Source: Liolophura sinensis
Lineage: Eukaryota > Mollusca > Polyplacophora > Chitonida > Chitonidae
Direction: 5' to 3'
DNA length: 64,000 nucleotides
Assembly: GCF_032854445.1 (NCBI RefSeq)
Contig: NC_088299.1
Span: forward strand, 10,283,608 to 10,347,607
A program made the translations under genes and the position numbers. The notes beneath the pieces are model-generated. The model had not been told where the DNA came from, ran no database searches, and worked only from the letters and a program-made list of their open reading frames with translations. The first letter of the stretch is position 1; every line of letters begins with the position of its first letter. Positions 1 through 12,440 of the stretch are shown piece after piece.

Positions 1-478
1 TAACTAAAGCATCGCAGACTATGCATCCCTGTTTAAGTAGTTGTTGATCCACCACTAACTAAAGCATCGTACACTATGCATCCCTGTCTAAGTAGTTGTT
101 GATCCACCACTAACTAAAGCATCGCAGACTATGCATCCCTGTTTAAGTAGTTGTTGATCCACCGTACACTATGCATCCCTGTTTAAGTAGTTGTTGATCC
201 ACCACTAACTAAAGCATCGCAGACTATGCATCCCTGTCTAAGTAGTTGTTGATCCACCACTAACTAAAGCATCGCAGACTATGCATCCCTGTTTAAGTAG
301 TTGTTGATCCACCACTAACTAAAGCATCGCAGACTATGCATCCCTGTTTAAGTAGTTGTTGATCCACCATTAACTAAAGCATCGCAGACTATGCATCCCT
401 GTCTAAGTAGTTGTTGATCCACCACTAACTAAAGCATCGCAGACTATGCATCCATGTTTAAGTAGTTGTTGATCAACC
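1..478. repeat. 55-bp satellite array (young)
   Basis: About nine nearly identical units beginning TAACTAAAGCATCGCAGACT and ending GTTGATCCACCAC. Unit 3 and the shortened unit after it (about 164-205) show an unequal-exchange breakpoint. The array probably extends beyond base 1. Confidence 0.95.
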
Positions 479-496
479 ACTGAGTAATACACGGCT

Positions 497-890
497 AATA
501 TCTATATTCATATCTAACTATATAGTTTATATAGGAAAACTGGCGATCTGGTTACCATGACAACCTCAAAAATGGACAATTATGAATCTCACACATTGTC
601 ATCTTTGTATTTATGTATTCACCAAAAATTAAAACTCTATGTGGAAAACTGTTAGAGTTATAGCCCGGACACGAAATCATATCTATCTATATAGTATGTA
701 TAAGGAAAATGGCTATCTGGTTACCATGACAACTGCTGAAATTTACAAATTTGAGTCGCGACACATTGTTATCTGTGTATGTATGTATCCACCAAAATTA
801 AAAATTTACGCAGAAAATTGTTGGAGTTATAACCCTGACACGAATACAGACAGACGTACGGACGTACAGACGGACAAAACGCTATGACAT
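497..890. repeat. Direct duplication of a ~170-bp element
   Basis: Two adjacent diverged copies (about 497-671 and 672-842) share blocks such as ATCTGGTTACCATGACAAC, GTATTCACCAAAAATTAA and GGAAAACTGTTAGAGTTATA. The second ends in a CAGACAGACGTACGGACGT-type repeat at 848-880. No coding content recognised. Confidence 0.75.
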
Positions 891-899
891 AATACACTT

Positions 900-1970
900 A
901 CAATAAGAAGGTGTATAATGTACGAAAATTGGACGCAATCATGTAAAGAGAAGTAGTCAACACTTTTCAATGACGTTGATGTCGCTACAAGGCGAGATAT
1001 GTACACGCCATATGCAGAACCCTTCGGTAGATTGCTGTCCAAGTAAGGATAATTTACAAAAAATGTCAGAATTGAAACTATCCCTCTTGTGGTCTGGGGG
1101 GGCCTCCGTGGCTCAGTCGGTTAGCGCGCTAGCGCAGCGTAATGACCCAGAAGCCTCTCACCAATGCGGTCGCTGTGAGTTCAAGACCAGCTCATGCTGC
1201 CTTCCTCTCCGGCCGTACGTGGGAAGGTCTGCCAGCAACCTGCGGATGGTCGTGGGTTTCCGCCGGGCTCTGCCCGGTTTCCACCCACCATAATGCTGGC
1301 CGCCGTCGTATAAGTGAAATATTCTTGAGTACGGCGTAAAACACCAATCAAAAAAAAAAAAAAAAAAAAAAAATCTATGCGTCGAAACAGACATTCGTAT
1401 ACCAGTCGTCAGCCAGGTCAAAACCCCAAAACGACGTATAACACAGGCCACCAGAGAACTAAGAAAGTATATAAAGTACGAAAATTGGATGAAATCCTGC
1501 AAAGAGAATATCAACAATACTGGAAAGACGCAAGATAAGTTCTAGGCGACTGAGTGAAATCAAATTCAAATCGTGTACCAACACAGACCAACAAGGAAAC
1601 CGTTTTGGTCTTTGTACAAAAATATAAGTCCAGACAAGATGTACCATCTGGAGAGTTTGTGGTTTCCTTTAAATCCAGCGAAGGTGGGTAAATATTTTTC
1701 ACAGCCTTTGCTGTATATGGATTGTTTAAAGCCAGCAGATCATCAGTATATCGTTTAGTGAATGAGAAAGATCGGGCCTGATGAGGATTAACCCCTAAAT
1801 AGATTCTGCATATAGTCGTATTCATATGAGAACAGGTATAGGTCGGACAAAGGGGGGCAAAATTTGGAACCATCGGAATACCCATACACTGTTGATATAT
1901 GGTTTCCCGAATTTCACCTAGATGTTATTAATGAGAAACTCAAGCAACTCAATGAACATCGAAACAGCCA
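900..1970 (-). pseudogene. Decayed reverse-transcriptase fragment, interrupted by a SINE
   Basis: Minus-strand frames show relics of an RT domain: MFIELLEFLINNI near 1970-1905 (ending in a stop), GIPMVPNFAPL near 1885-1850, a YxDD-type motif in RYTDDLLALNNP near 1755, then IYPPSLDLKETT and CLDLYF. A further piece, SAYGVYISRL, lies at about 1020-990, beyond a SINE inserted at 1100-1373. Motif order and wording match an RT family common in invertebrate genomes, possibly Penelope-like; the class is not settled. Frameshifts and stops make it non-functional. A related short fragment appears at about 16865-16990. Confidence 0.7.
1100..1373 (+). mobile_element. SINE family 1, full length, poly(A) end
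   Basis: tRNA-derived head (GGCCTCCGTGGCTCAGTCGG, an exact pol III A box) and a B-box-like GAGTTCAAGACC. The body and conserved tail (ATTCTTGAGTACGGCG, TAAAACACCAATC) end in ~24 A. It sits inside the RT fragment. Confidence 0.93.
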
Positions 1971-2269
1971 ATAAATGGTAACCCTTGTATGTAGCGGAAC
2001 TGAAGAAGGCTTTGTTGCCTCTGACGTTAACATAACGGTTGTCCGTTTTGTTAAACCCCGACGCAATTAGTCATGAAATTCTATCTGTTAAATCCGTGTG
2101 AGGAAATCCCGAGCAGATATGTCCATTTACTGAATGTGTATTAGAGCGTCTGGTTCTTCAGTGAAACGTATAAAGTTTTTAAGTATCCACAGTTGACGCA
2201 TAATTTTTTTGTAATTAAACAAAATGACTGTACTTCTTGTACTTCTTGTAGTGCAGGTCTTAAGACCTG

Positions 2270-2740
2270 GCTAACGGTACATCCCTGCCTAAGTGGATAT
2301 TCACCATTGAGTAAGACATGCATCCCTGTATATTGTATATTGATCCACCACTGACGAAAGGATGCAGGCTATCATCCCTGCCCAAGCGCTCGCTGGTCCA
2401 TCAGTGACGAAAGTATGGCACCTGTCTAAGCGCTCGTTGATCCACCACTGACGAAACCATCGCAGACTATGTATCCCTGCCAAAGTGTATGTTGATCCAC
2501 CACTGACGATAGCATAACAGGCTATACATCCCTGCCTAAAAGTTCGTTGGTCCATCACTGATGAAAGCATGCTAGACTATGCATCCCTGCCTAAGTGTTT
2601 GTTGATCCACCACTGACGATAGCATAACAGGCTATGCATCCCTGCCTAAGAGTTCGTTGGTCCATCACTGACGAAAGCATGAAAGACTATGCATCCTTGC
2701 CAAATCCGTTCCTTGGTCCACCACTGACGAACAGGTTGAT
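2270..2740. repeat. Diverged array of the same 55-bp satellite
   Basis: Eight or nine degenerate units share TGATCCACCACTGACGA, ATGCATCCCTGCCTAAG and similar blocks with the array at 1-478, but differ from one another far more. Alternate units look more alike (GATCCACCACTGACGATAG against GGTCCATCACTGACGAAAG), which suggests an old dimeric order. Confidence 0.85.
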
Positions 2741-3044
2741 TAACTGATGCCTTATTCCGAACTGAGAAGAATAATATAATCATCTTAAATACATCCACGT
2801 ATATAAAAACAACTAACAGATCAGAGTTAAGTCCCAATGTCGCGAAAGAAACGGAGTATTTGAGCAGCGTTAAAGAGTTTATAGCAAATGCAAGTACATC
2901 CCCATGGTTTATAGTTTTGAGTACAAAGTTAAGTGCTGAACATATGGAGCTCTGTCCAGACCTCTGATCACTGCTGACTTTTGACCCTGCTCCTTCAGAC
3001 AACTGTCCCACGACATTCGACAAGGCTTCGCCCATGACCTCCAT
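2646..3044 (-). other. Unassigned open frame, 132 codons, possibly spurious
   Basis: Starts with Met at 3044. The first ~40 residues are hydrophilic, followed by hydrophobic spans (DVLAFAINSLTLLKYSVSF, LLVVFIYVDVFKMIILFF). The last third runs into the 55-bp satellite, which cannot be gene sequence. It could be the start of a real exon ending before 2750, but I recognise no family and see no strong splice site. Confidence 0.15.
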
Positions 3045-3049
3045 TAATG

Positions 3050-6000
3050 ATTATTTACCCCTGTATTTAATTGCTTCGTGAGCGATCTCTGTGAAAACAC
3101 GGAAACACACAAACATCAGTGTTACACATTTGGGTGGTCTAACAGTCGTACAAAACACGTGGGTTTGTTCCAGCAAGGCTGTTTATCTTGACTAGCTCAA
3201 GGCCTCCACTTTTCCTGATGGAAAGTCCAGATTCAACGTTATGGTGCACGTGGTTTGAGAAACCCAACTCCAAAGTGTGAGAGCCGTGTCACTACTATTT
3301 GGCAGGAATATGATCCAGAACAATTCAACGCCGGCATGTCTTCTAATTAGTAGTTCAACTGTCTCCGAGATAACGGTGTCCAGTTACTGTCTCATGGCAC
3401 GGGACTAGGCTTAAGTTCGCAGCTACACCCAGCAACTAAATACAGCCGTCTTCCAGTACAGTAACGCACACGAAGCTGTGGCGTACAGCTTGTGCGCTGA
3501 TAACCGGTTGGTTTTGATTTTTATGATATACCCAGAAAACTTCTGAAAGGCGAGAGCATTGGTGAATAAGAATTCAAGTAGACACCAGTAGGTTTTGCGG
3601 TTAAGTTTACTTTCCTCAGTCTCGTTATTTAATGAAAAGAATTCTGGGTCAGTCATGTGCAGATTCAGTTTGACTCACATACCGTTTACCGTCCGCGCAG
3701 CACACTCACATTTATACCGCCAGAGCCATTGAGTTTGGAACGTGAAGTAGCATACAGTTTTATTCAACCTTTTTTATAAACTTAAACGACAATACTTCAC
3801 ACGAACACAGGCACTTATCAAGTAAAACGTCTTAAAGTTTATCCACTGAAACAACTAATCTGTTATCTTGACAGAATATGTTTTCTTTGTGAAAGCGGAA
3901 TAGATTGTGCCACTAATACAAACCTTTATGTTATATATGAACAGACTTGTTCTGTTGTTCCAACAGGATATTTTTGATGGTGTAACGGTGCACTGCGTTA
4001 CCAATAACCTAATATTATCGTTCGGCAACATAATCCATCCCAGTATTACTCGGAAAACATAATATTATTCAAATGTAAGAGATGAGTTCTTGGTGTATAT
4101 ATGGAGTAAAGAGGTAAAATGTCGGCTGAAAGCTCAGCTGTATGACTTTTTGTGACACGCTCTTACAGTTGTTAAATCAGTCAATATCAGACAACTATGC
4201 ATGTACTTTTTATCGTGTTAAAATGATTCTAAAGTTTGATAACGTTACAGCGCGACGCGCTTGTTTAATGTTAAAAACTTTATTACCAATTTTGAAAGAT
4301 AACACATGAACAGGAGATGTTGATGTTTTGTTAAAAGTAATTATTTGGGCTATTCAAAAACAATAGTAATTCGATTGCATTTGCGTAGATCGATTTTTCT
4401 TTGCCAAAAATTGCCAGCATAGCGTCTTTTAAGTGACTAGTGATAACAGAAAACTTGGTTACAGCCTATGATATGGTGTATTACGTTCGAGTGACCCTTT
4501 GCTGTTTTCATGTGAAAAATTAGGCGTGATGGCACATTTTTAGATCCTTTTATTACCCAAACGGCGCTAACCCAAGGCCCATGTACACATTTACCATTAT
4601 CACGACTGTAACTGTAAACAGCCAAGAGGGACCTGTATACATTTAAACCTGGCCAACCAATGTATCCTGCAAGTTCTGTGTTGTTTATAGAACATGGGTT
4701 TCTACAGAACACGTGGTTTCCTCTTTCCAATAGGGTTGTAAACATTCCCATAGTGGCACGTGAGAGCAGATCTGGTTTACAAACCATCGCCAAGGTACTA
4801 GCGCGTTAACACTGATCATGTCAGCCAGAAATAGCTGAACTCCTTGTCACATCTTTAACTGCCTCGTGAATTGGCTAGAAGCAACTAGTTCTCCTTCATC
4901 ATCATCTACTATTTGATTCCGTAAATTCACACCAATGTTTAATTGGAAAGGCATGCGTTTTTACGCACGTCAAGTTTTGCGTACGTCAGCAAGTTGAAAC
5001 TGGAAGACTGGAATGATATCGGTGGGAAGTGGATTTGCGTAGGGGCGAAGGGGTGGTAAATCAGCGGAAAAGCCATAAAGGCGGTGAGAGATTTTAGTTA
5101 GACGTCAGCTCGCCCTTGCCTCCCATTTTACGCACATAAATCACGCATGAACTGGTTCGATGATCAGCCTGGTTTTACAAATAGAAACGTCAGAAGTCAC
5201 TCCAAGAAAGTACAAATATAACCCGAATATTCCACAGTGCCTTAAACACTAACAATATGGACACATCGTTGTTGTTGTTTCCCCTGATTCAGTACTTAAG
5301 TTCAATGTCTAAATTCGTAACCGTTCCAACCGCTTTACTTCAGAAGAATTTTATGTCCTACCCATCTGGGTTACAGTGCTATTTCTACGTTCGTTATTAA
5401 TAAAATGTTTGTTCTTATGCTCATACGATTATTGGTATAAGTATGTTTGGAACGGGAAAATCTGAAGGAAAATGTACAAGAAATGAAAATAGAGAATGTA
5501 GCGGAATATACGTTCAAGTTTTCCCATACAACAAATAATGATTAGTTTAAGATTTATGCTTATAGTTAAAGGAAAATAGCAAAAGGTTTCTTTTCATGAG
5601 TACCAGTACACTTTACTGGGCAATGAATATGGACAACGCTGGGCATTTGTTTCATGTCTCTCTAGCTGACAGTCTCGTGTGAATGATTTTTCAAAACAGG
5701 GCAAATATGATTCACGACAAAGGAATCGTAATGTTTGTGAAAAAATGAAAATATATCAGTAATCCAAGAAGTCATGTGATAATGAAAGAATTGATTCTGC
5801 ATATCTGGAATATATGAAGATTTATTCAACAAGGCACTTGTGGACTGTGTACACCATCTTTCTCCATTATTGGTGATACTTAAAATGCGTTTTTCTGATA
5901 AACTGTAATCCAAGATATCTTTAATGGCGAAAGTGTGCTATTCACTTTTTACTACTACAATCTGTTCATTTATTTGACTGCTGTTTTAAGACGTGCTCAA

Positions 6001-6418
6001 GAATTTTGCATTTGCATAATTCGGTCAGGTTTTTGGGTAGAGAAAAGAAGAAATCTATTGCTTTTCGCCCCATACCTAATAAACCTCCTCGCATAAAGCG
6101 CAAACATCATCGAGACTTCGACTTCAAAAGAATTATGCACGTGATTTTATGTAAACGGTAAATGGACAGTAAATAAAAGTGAACGATACTATTGTGCACT
6201 GTAAAGAATTACGTTCAGATTTTCAGTTCAAGCTTGGATAACATACTGTTGCCTTCAAAAAAAGAGGAATTTGCAGACTCTAGACGTCTAGTTAATGCAT
6301 ATGATCATGTAGATGTGCATGGATGGATCTACATTCACCCACAGCCGGTTTAAGTGTGCCAAAGTTGTGCCGTCATCACCGCGATCTTGCACAATGCTTC
6401 TACTTTCAATTAACACTG
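3050..6418. other. Non-coding stretch, nothing recognised
   Basis: AT-rich unique-looking sequence. It would be the first large intron of the SLC6 gene if that gene continues to the left. The only long frame (4437-4793, minus, 118 codons) resembles no family I know and has no exon-like borders. Confidence 0.5.
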
Positions 6419-6615
6419 GGTGCCTCCGTGGCTCAGTTGGTTAGCGCGCTAGCTCAGCGTAATAACCCAGGGACCTCTCACCAATGCGGTCGCTATGAGT
6501 TCAAGTCCAGCTCATGCTGGCTTCCTCTCCGGCCGTACGTGTGAAGGTCAGCCAGCAACCTACGGATGTTGTTGGGTTTTCCTCGGGCTCTGTCCGGTTT
6601 CCTCCCACCATAATG
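6419..6615 (+). mobile_element. SINE family 1, lacks the tail
   Basis: Head TGCCTCCGTGGCTCAGTTGG and body up to CCTCCCACCATAATG, then unrelated sequence. It lies ~80 bases downstream of the SLC6 exon in the sense of that gene, in its intron and in antisense orientation. Confidence 0.9.
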
Positions 6616-6699
6616 AGATATCGTAATTAGTAATTAAATAACGTAAATGGCAACAATCCACTTCCGTAAGACAAAGTAAAAAAAAAAGATTCTACTCAC

Positions 6700-7108
6700 C
6701 TCCTCCATTACGATAACACAAATACGGAAATCTCCAGACATTTGCCAAATCCACAGCATATCCAATCATGGAGAGCAAAAAGTCAAGCTTCTTTCCCCAC
6801 TGTCCTCTCTCATATTCTGGAGGACTTTCTGGTTCTGTCAAATACACCTCCACCATTTTAACCTTGGCTGGTTTCTTAGAGTCATTTTGTAAGAGAGATT
6901 TTTCTTGGTGATCTCCCGTAGGTTTGTCCTTCTCTTTGAAGGCGACGTCATTTGCTCCAGTGTAATCATTGCCCCGCTGTGTCACGTCCACATCCTCTCT
7001 GTGTTTTACACTTTGTAATTCCACGTTTTCTGGATCTCCCATGATGAGGCCAGGAAACTTTCCACTCGCTTCGCCCCTTCAGGCCCAGCTTCTCAACACT
7101 GAAGACTA
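6700..7108 (-). CDS. SLC6-family monoamine transporter, first coding exon (rest of gene outside the window)
   Basis: Sodium- and chloride-coupled neurotransmitter transporter of the plasma membrane. The exon runs from a strong acceptor (T-rich tract, GCCTACAG) at about 7109 through ~66 bases of 5' UTR to ATG at 7042-7040, and ends at a GTGAGT donor after base 6700. It codes for 114 residues: a hydrophilic, Lys/Glu-rich cytosolic N-terminus (about 1-80), then the start of transmembrane helix 1, [20 protein letters not shown], followed by [12 protein letters not shown]. Asp98 in [14 protein letters not shown] is the amine-binding Asp typical of dopamine, noradrenaline, serotonin and octopamine transporters; amino-acid and GABA members carry Gly there. 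[12 protein letters not shown] is closer to the dopamine/noradrenaline pattern than to the serotonin one (LGNVWRFPYICY). No further transporter exon was found between 1 and 6700, so the next intron is at least 6.7 kb. Untranslated exons may lie above 7108. Confidence 0.9.
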
Positions 7109-7773
7109 CTGTAGGCAAACAAAAAAAGACAAAACAAAAAAGCGTCTTAATGATGCGGTGTACTCCTAAGTGAGACTATGTGGTGCAAATCTTAAATACT
7201 CTATAACCAAAGTGACATTTCCACTAAGGTAATTATGTTACATCTACGCTCAGCTGCCAAGTTGGCGCAAACTGTCTACCTACCAAGAGTGTCTTACTTT
7301 TCCCCGACCCCTTGGGAAACTTGAGAGGCACGGCAATAAATACACAAGAAAATAACTGCGGCACACGTGGATGTGTAAGTCCCTAACGGTCTAGTGAACG
7401 GAGAGTCACCCAGCCAACCCAGCGGGGAGTCCCCCGAAACTCTTATATAGCCTAACAGCTTTCTGTTCGTCACGATACACATCAGACATTTACATGGTAC
7501 ATACGAGAAAACATCCCCAGTCATGATCCACCATACTTTAGACATGACATGTAGAAAGTGCAGTTGTTTTAAATGATGTACAGCGAAATGACCCTATAGA
7601 CTTTAGTAACTAAATAGTTTTTCAGTATTTACAGAGCTTTTTAGCTAACCTGCTCATCTTGGTTCCTCTGACAGGCGTTGACAGACAAAATGACATTATG
7701 GGCAACTCGTACGAATGCTGTGAGATGGTGTACAATTTCTGACAGTGAACTGCACGTAGATCAGCCTGGGAGG

Positions 7774-7950
7774 TATTTATTTATTTATTCGATTGGTGTT
7801 TTATGCCGTATTCAAGAATATTTCACCTATACGACATTATGGTCGCAGGAAAGACGTATAAGACGTATAAGTCCGGAGACGAAGCCAGTTTACCTGGTCC
7901 TAAACTCACAGCGACCCATTGGTGAGAAGCTCCTCATCCATTGTGCTGCG
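7774..7950 (-). mobile_element. SINE family 1, rearranged copy
   Basis: Tail (TTTATTTATTTATTCGATTG, then GTGTTTTATGCCGTATTCAA) and head-side block (AAACTCACAGCGACCCATTG) are present, with a scrambled middle including a duplicated AAGACGTATAAG. Confidence 0.8.
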
Positions 7951-8700
7951 CTTTCAAGCTCGCGTGTACGGAAAATCTATTTGCGTTGCCTAAAGTGTGT
8001 CTCTGGACTTTGAATTTGCTAGTACTCCACTGAATACATTGAGAGCTCTCAGCTTCTACGTCAAATTCCTTTGTGTTGATGTCTCATTTCTAGAACCGAA
8101 AACTACATGAAGTTTGAACATTTAGCTATACTAAAGAGTAGATCAAAATTGATCAGACTGATCACAAAGTAATACTGTTGACATGAGGAAAATTTTTCAA
8201 GCATTATTGTTCTGTTCAATGTTTTTTGTTCAGTGAAGATGAAACACATGCAACGAAGCATACTACGGGGCGCACCAGTAACTTCAGAGGGAAGCACAAA
8301 TCACGTGGCCCATTAGGGCTGCGCGCGTGTCTGTCGTGGCTGAATTCATTACTTATAATATTAGCAAAAGATTATGATAAAACTACAGAGTGGATAAACA
8401 GAGAAACGCAGGTGATAGTTTCCCTGTGAATCTCCATGAAGACTGCATATAACAGTATGAAACTATTGAGCCAGTATTATGTTCAGTTTTGATCACGCCT
8501 AATAAGACTACACATAGTCAATTAGACTTCCTCTCTGCTTTCTTCTCTATAAGTAAATGTTTTAGTTATCCATTTTCGCGTACACGACAATATATAAGTC
8601 TGAATGATGTTAGAATATCAGGTGTGGGTTCAATCCTGACCATGGAGAGGGGATTTTTGGATTCCCTTGAGAGGTAATAAGTGGCCGATGTCTAACCGTG

Positions 8701-8990
8701 CTCTTTGACGACGTGTGATCGTTTGCGCAGTTCAAAGCTTCTTTGACAACGTGTAGTCGTTTGCGCTTTCAACGTTCGTTGACGTTGTAAGGCTGTTTGC
8801 GCAGTTTTAGGTTCGCTGACGACGTGTGGTGGTTTGCGCAGTTCGACGTTCGTTGACGTTGTGAGGCTGTTTGCGCATTTCTACATTCGTTGACGTTGTG
8901 AGGCTGTTTGCGCAGTTCTACGTTCGTTGACGTTGTAAGGCTGTTTGCGCAGTTTTAGGTTCGTTGACGCCGTGTGACGGTTTGTGCCGT
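8701..8990. repeat. ~37-bp minisatellite rich in TTGACGTTGT
   Basis: About eight units of the form TTCGTTGACGTTGTGAGG CTGTTTGCGCAG. CG dinucleotides are frequent for this AT-rich region. Confidence 0.85.
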
Positions 8991-8999
8991 TGAAAGTGG

Positions 9000-9890
9000 A
9001 AGGCTATTTGTCCTCCACCAAGACGGTTCGTGGGAAGGTTCGTCTCTGATTTGCTAAAAGGTCTGTGTTTTACAACGGCTCCCCTTTGTACAAATTCCTG
9101 AGAAGGGCAAACTATGCTTGTGTGTCCTCACCAATCTCTTTCAAGCACAATAACTTGCATACTTACTGTAACCGTTAAATGCACTTTACTGCTACGAAAA
9201 GGTACAACGCTTCTGAACATGGAAACGAGGTCACGAAGAATCTGTACATGTGTTCCTCTGAAATTCCAGCATTCAGCAGCTACTCTCTACAGTTACCCAG
9301 CTAACTCCATGATGTCAGTTGTAATTTTTATCAAATTCCACATCAGTGTTTCACGTTGATAAGTAATCAGACGTGTCCGCCAACAAGCATCGCTTGAGGA
9401 GAAACTATACCAATTTTTATGGATGACTTTGTCAGGGGTGTCAGTCAAGGAACACATGCCACTATGCGGTACCAAATTGAAATTTACTTCCAGAGCTTAT
9501 CCTAGAGAAATCTAAGCGCGGACTCCGATTAACACCCGTTCCCTCCACCTATAAAGTTAACCGCGGTATAACTGAAAAATTCTTAAGTATTCTAAGGCGT
9601 TAGGCAACAATTAGATAAATACACAATGACAGGGCGTCGTCCATAAACGAGTTATTATTTTTCACATCTTCAGTGAGTTTATGGGTGAAGGCAACCGGAG
9701 TGCCCGGAATGCACCGTCCTTTGGTAAGTTACGGACGAGGATTTGTGTGCCAATGGTGGTGTAATGCTTTTAGCAGATGTTATTTACCATAATTCGCCCT
9801 GGTCACTTTTTTTTAACTGAGTAAGGACTTGGATTATAAGAAAAGGCGGTTTATTCATGACTGTCGGTGACGTGAAAACATTTAGATATA
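9000..9890. other. No gene or repeat recognised
   Basis: Unique-looking sequence with short frames only, no splice-bounded similarity to known families. Confidence 0.45.
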
Positions 9891-9894
9891 ATTA

Positions 9895-10146
9895 AAGATG
9901 TACAGCATAGAGACACCAGAGCAGCCACGACAGTGTGATAGCTGGCAGATGGTCACAAGTAACCGGTGAAATACGGCCGCTTGCCAATTCACACGTGCCT
10001 CAGTTAGGGTTTTATTCTGTTAACCTTAACTGTTCATATAAATGTTTTATTAGTAACAAATTACACGCCCGGCATAGCATCATGGCTTAAGCAGAATTAG
10101 GTAATAAAATAAGCAGTGATATTATTTATTAGGCGTCACTGGTCTA
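9895..10146. repeat. Old ~250-bp segmental duplication, copy A
   Basis: Shares ordered blocks with 12915-13144: ACAGCATAGAGA, CCTCAGTTAGGG, GTTTTATTCT, AACTGTTCAT, GGCTTAAGCAGAATTA and TTATTAGGCGTCACT. About 75% similar by eye. No coding content seen. Confidence 0.75.
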
Positions 10147-10149
10147 GAA

Positions 10150-11060
10150 ATACTCAGAATGCTGTGTTGTTATCATATTTAACATACAATCATAGATGGC
10201 ACTGCGTTCCAATATGATTTAACATTTGTAGCGCTTACTGTTACTTTGTACTACTGAGCCTTTACAATACATTTTCATGACAAAGTATTTGTATCTCCAT
10301 GAAAGAGCTCCTGACTTCGCTAGTTAACGCAAAATAAGCCTTCACCTTGAGTTTCAACTACTAAGAGTAAAGGCGTTTGATGAAATAACCTTGACCTGGA
10401 CTAATATGTTACATATGTCCCACCCTTGACAGACTAGCTTTTGAAGTCATAACTTGTGGAAACCAGAGAAAAACCAGAGCAGCGATGGCGGTGTGTTAGC
10501 TGGCTAACACAGAGAATCTCAAAAATGCTGCAAAGTGAGATAAAGGCACATGCCCTTCCCCCCCTTTAGTTCAAAACATAACCCAAACTTGAGATACCTT
10601 GTTTAATTGTTATTTGACCTGGAACTCATTCATGGACTACGAATTTGAACTTTGACATGGAATTCATCCCTGGAATATCCACTGTCTGCCCGGCATCATT
10701 GAAAACCGATGACTGTTTCTCCCTTGTGTGTTACCGGCTTTATTTCCTATTTGTAGAATTTCTTACATACCTTTGTCTTTGGGACCTACTGTTTGGAAAT
10801 GGATCTTGCGATTATCGACTTGGAACGCCCTTTACGGACTACGAATGGTGTACGAATGTCGAACATGACGCTTATATCTCGGAAACTACCGTACGATCTG
10901 GAAATCCAACAACCACAGGTTTCCAGGGAAAAGTTGACTAGCAATTTAATTGCATGCCTAAATGGCCTTTCTTAATTGTATTTTTTCAGCGGACACTGAA
11001 GACATTTGTTTTCGCCATCTCCATTAAAATTAACGCAAATGAGACTAAAGTTGTCTTAAC
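10150..11060. other. No gene; part of a dispersed repeat
   Basis: The block TGGATCTTGCGATTATCGAC near 10800 recurs with changes near 34105 (TGGTCTTGCGATTATTGACC), so part of this stretch is a low-copy repeat. A 98-codon frame at 10645-10941 overlaps it and is not supported as a gene. Confidence 0.4.
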
Positions 11061-11067
11061 ATGCTGG

Positions 11068-11153
11068 GCACGCCTGGTATAAACGTAAGGGTACGCCTGG
11101 TATAAACGTAAGGGTACGCCTGGTATAAACATAAGGGTACGTCTGGTATAAAC
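11068..11153. repeat. 24-bp minisatellite, about 3.5 copies
   Basis: Units read GTACGCCTGGTATAAACGTA AGGG with almost no divergence. Confidence 0.9.
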
Positions 11154-11180
11154 AAAAATGGTAAGTCACTTGTTGCATGG

Positions 11181-11320
11181 ATGATTAGCATTTTTCTAGC
11201 CAAATCTGAGATGGTCCATGAACCTACAGGATCGAATCCAGGTCTCGCTTGTTCGGTTGCAGCCAGTAGATATGCCAAGGCGGTAGCAAAGAACTGTTAT
11301 TTTCTCCGGGCACACCAGTT
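11181..11320 (+). mobile_element. SINE family 4 fragment (tentative)
   Basis: Contains a B-box-like GGATCGAATCCAGG followed by a block resembling the one at 18890-18930 (CCAGG..CTCG..TTCGG..TGCAGCC). No clear A box. Confidence 0.4.
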
Positions 11321-12289
11321 TATATATATATATATTCCTGAGTACGCCGTTAGAATAAATCAAATAAATACATAACAAAGTATATATCACTGGTTACAAA
11401 ACACCAAACTAATAAATAAATACTTCGAAGATTAAAATCCACACAATAAATTTCTCCATAAATTCACTTTGGGGGAATATTTTTGGATGCAGTGTAAAAC
11501 AATAACCAAATGTATACAAATAAATATTAAGTTCAAAAAGGTAAAGGCGCCAAGACATGGACACTGCAACCGAATAGCTGACGTTTACTCACTAAAGGAC
11601 TAGGCATTTCAGAAGTCCCAGTATCAATTTTATAATTCAGTGTGCTGATATCTCTAACCCACTTGAGATATATGTGTGTATTTCCCAACTTTAGACATCT
11701 ATATTCAATGAGACTGAACTTAAATGAGCGGGTAATACACATTACTACCTATCTGGAAGCAGCATCTGGAGTGGGACATGATAAATACATTAACAACATA
11801 TGGCTTAGTTTAAGTTTAGGAACATGTACTTAACATGGAGTAACGATGAAGTGATTATAGCTAAATCTGTGACTAATGTCCACAGTTTCCGGTGTCTGAT
11901 TGCGCGATCGTCAGATTTGTGCTGTTTTAGTAGCCATATTGGTAAAGTTTCCACTCATTTTCCACAATAACTGTATGCTAAGCCCTAAAACAAGAGATTG
12001 GTAGATTTCTTTGGATTTGTATCCCACAAAATCATAGAAAAAAGAATTCGACATTTCGCCAGGTCTTGCACCCATTCCCCTCAAATAGGGTATCACCTTA
12101 CATCGATAATCTACCTGAACTGAATATAATCCTATTAAAATATGAAATTAATGGGCATACAGTTATTATGAAAATTGAAATTATTGAGCACATTTTGACT
12201 TTTGCCATTGAGTAATTCTCTGTGTAATTTTTACATGGCATGGTGTAAAATTTAAATCATCAGCTATCTGGCATTATCTGGAAAATACA

Positions 12290-12440
12290 TCAGTTAATGT
12301 ACTGGGTCCAACAAAATTATTAGTTAATTTACTGGATACAACAAGATTACCAGTTAATTTACAGGATCCAGTTAATTTACAGGATCCAACAAAATTATCA
12401 ATCAGTTCACTGGATTCAACAAAATTACCAGTTAATTTTC
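12290..12440. repeat. ~36-bp minisatellite
   Basis: Four or five imperfect units of CAGTTAATTTACTGGATCCA ACAAAATTAC. One unit is shortened at about 12363-12378. Confidence 0.8.

Noticed and set aside
1100-1200. tRNA gene at the SINE heads (A box TGGCTCAGTCGG and a B-box-like block)
   Set aside because: A and B boxes are too far apart, no cloverleaf closes, and the same sequence recurs as a ~270-bp retroposed unit with poly(A) or (AATA)n ends and target-site duplications.
4437-4793. 118-codon minus-strand frame as a gene or further SLC6 exon
   Set aside because: No similarity to SLC6 helices or any family I recognise, and no exon-like splice context.
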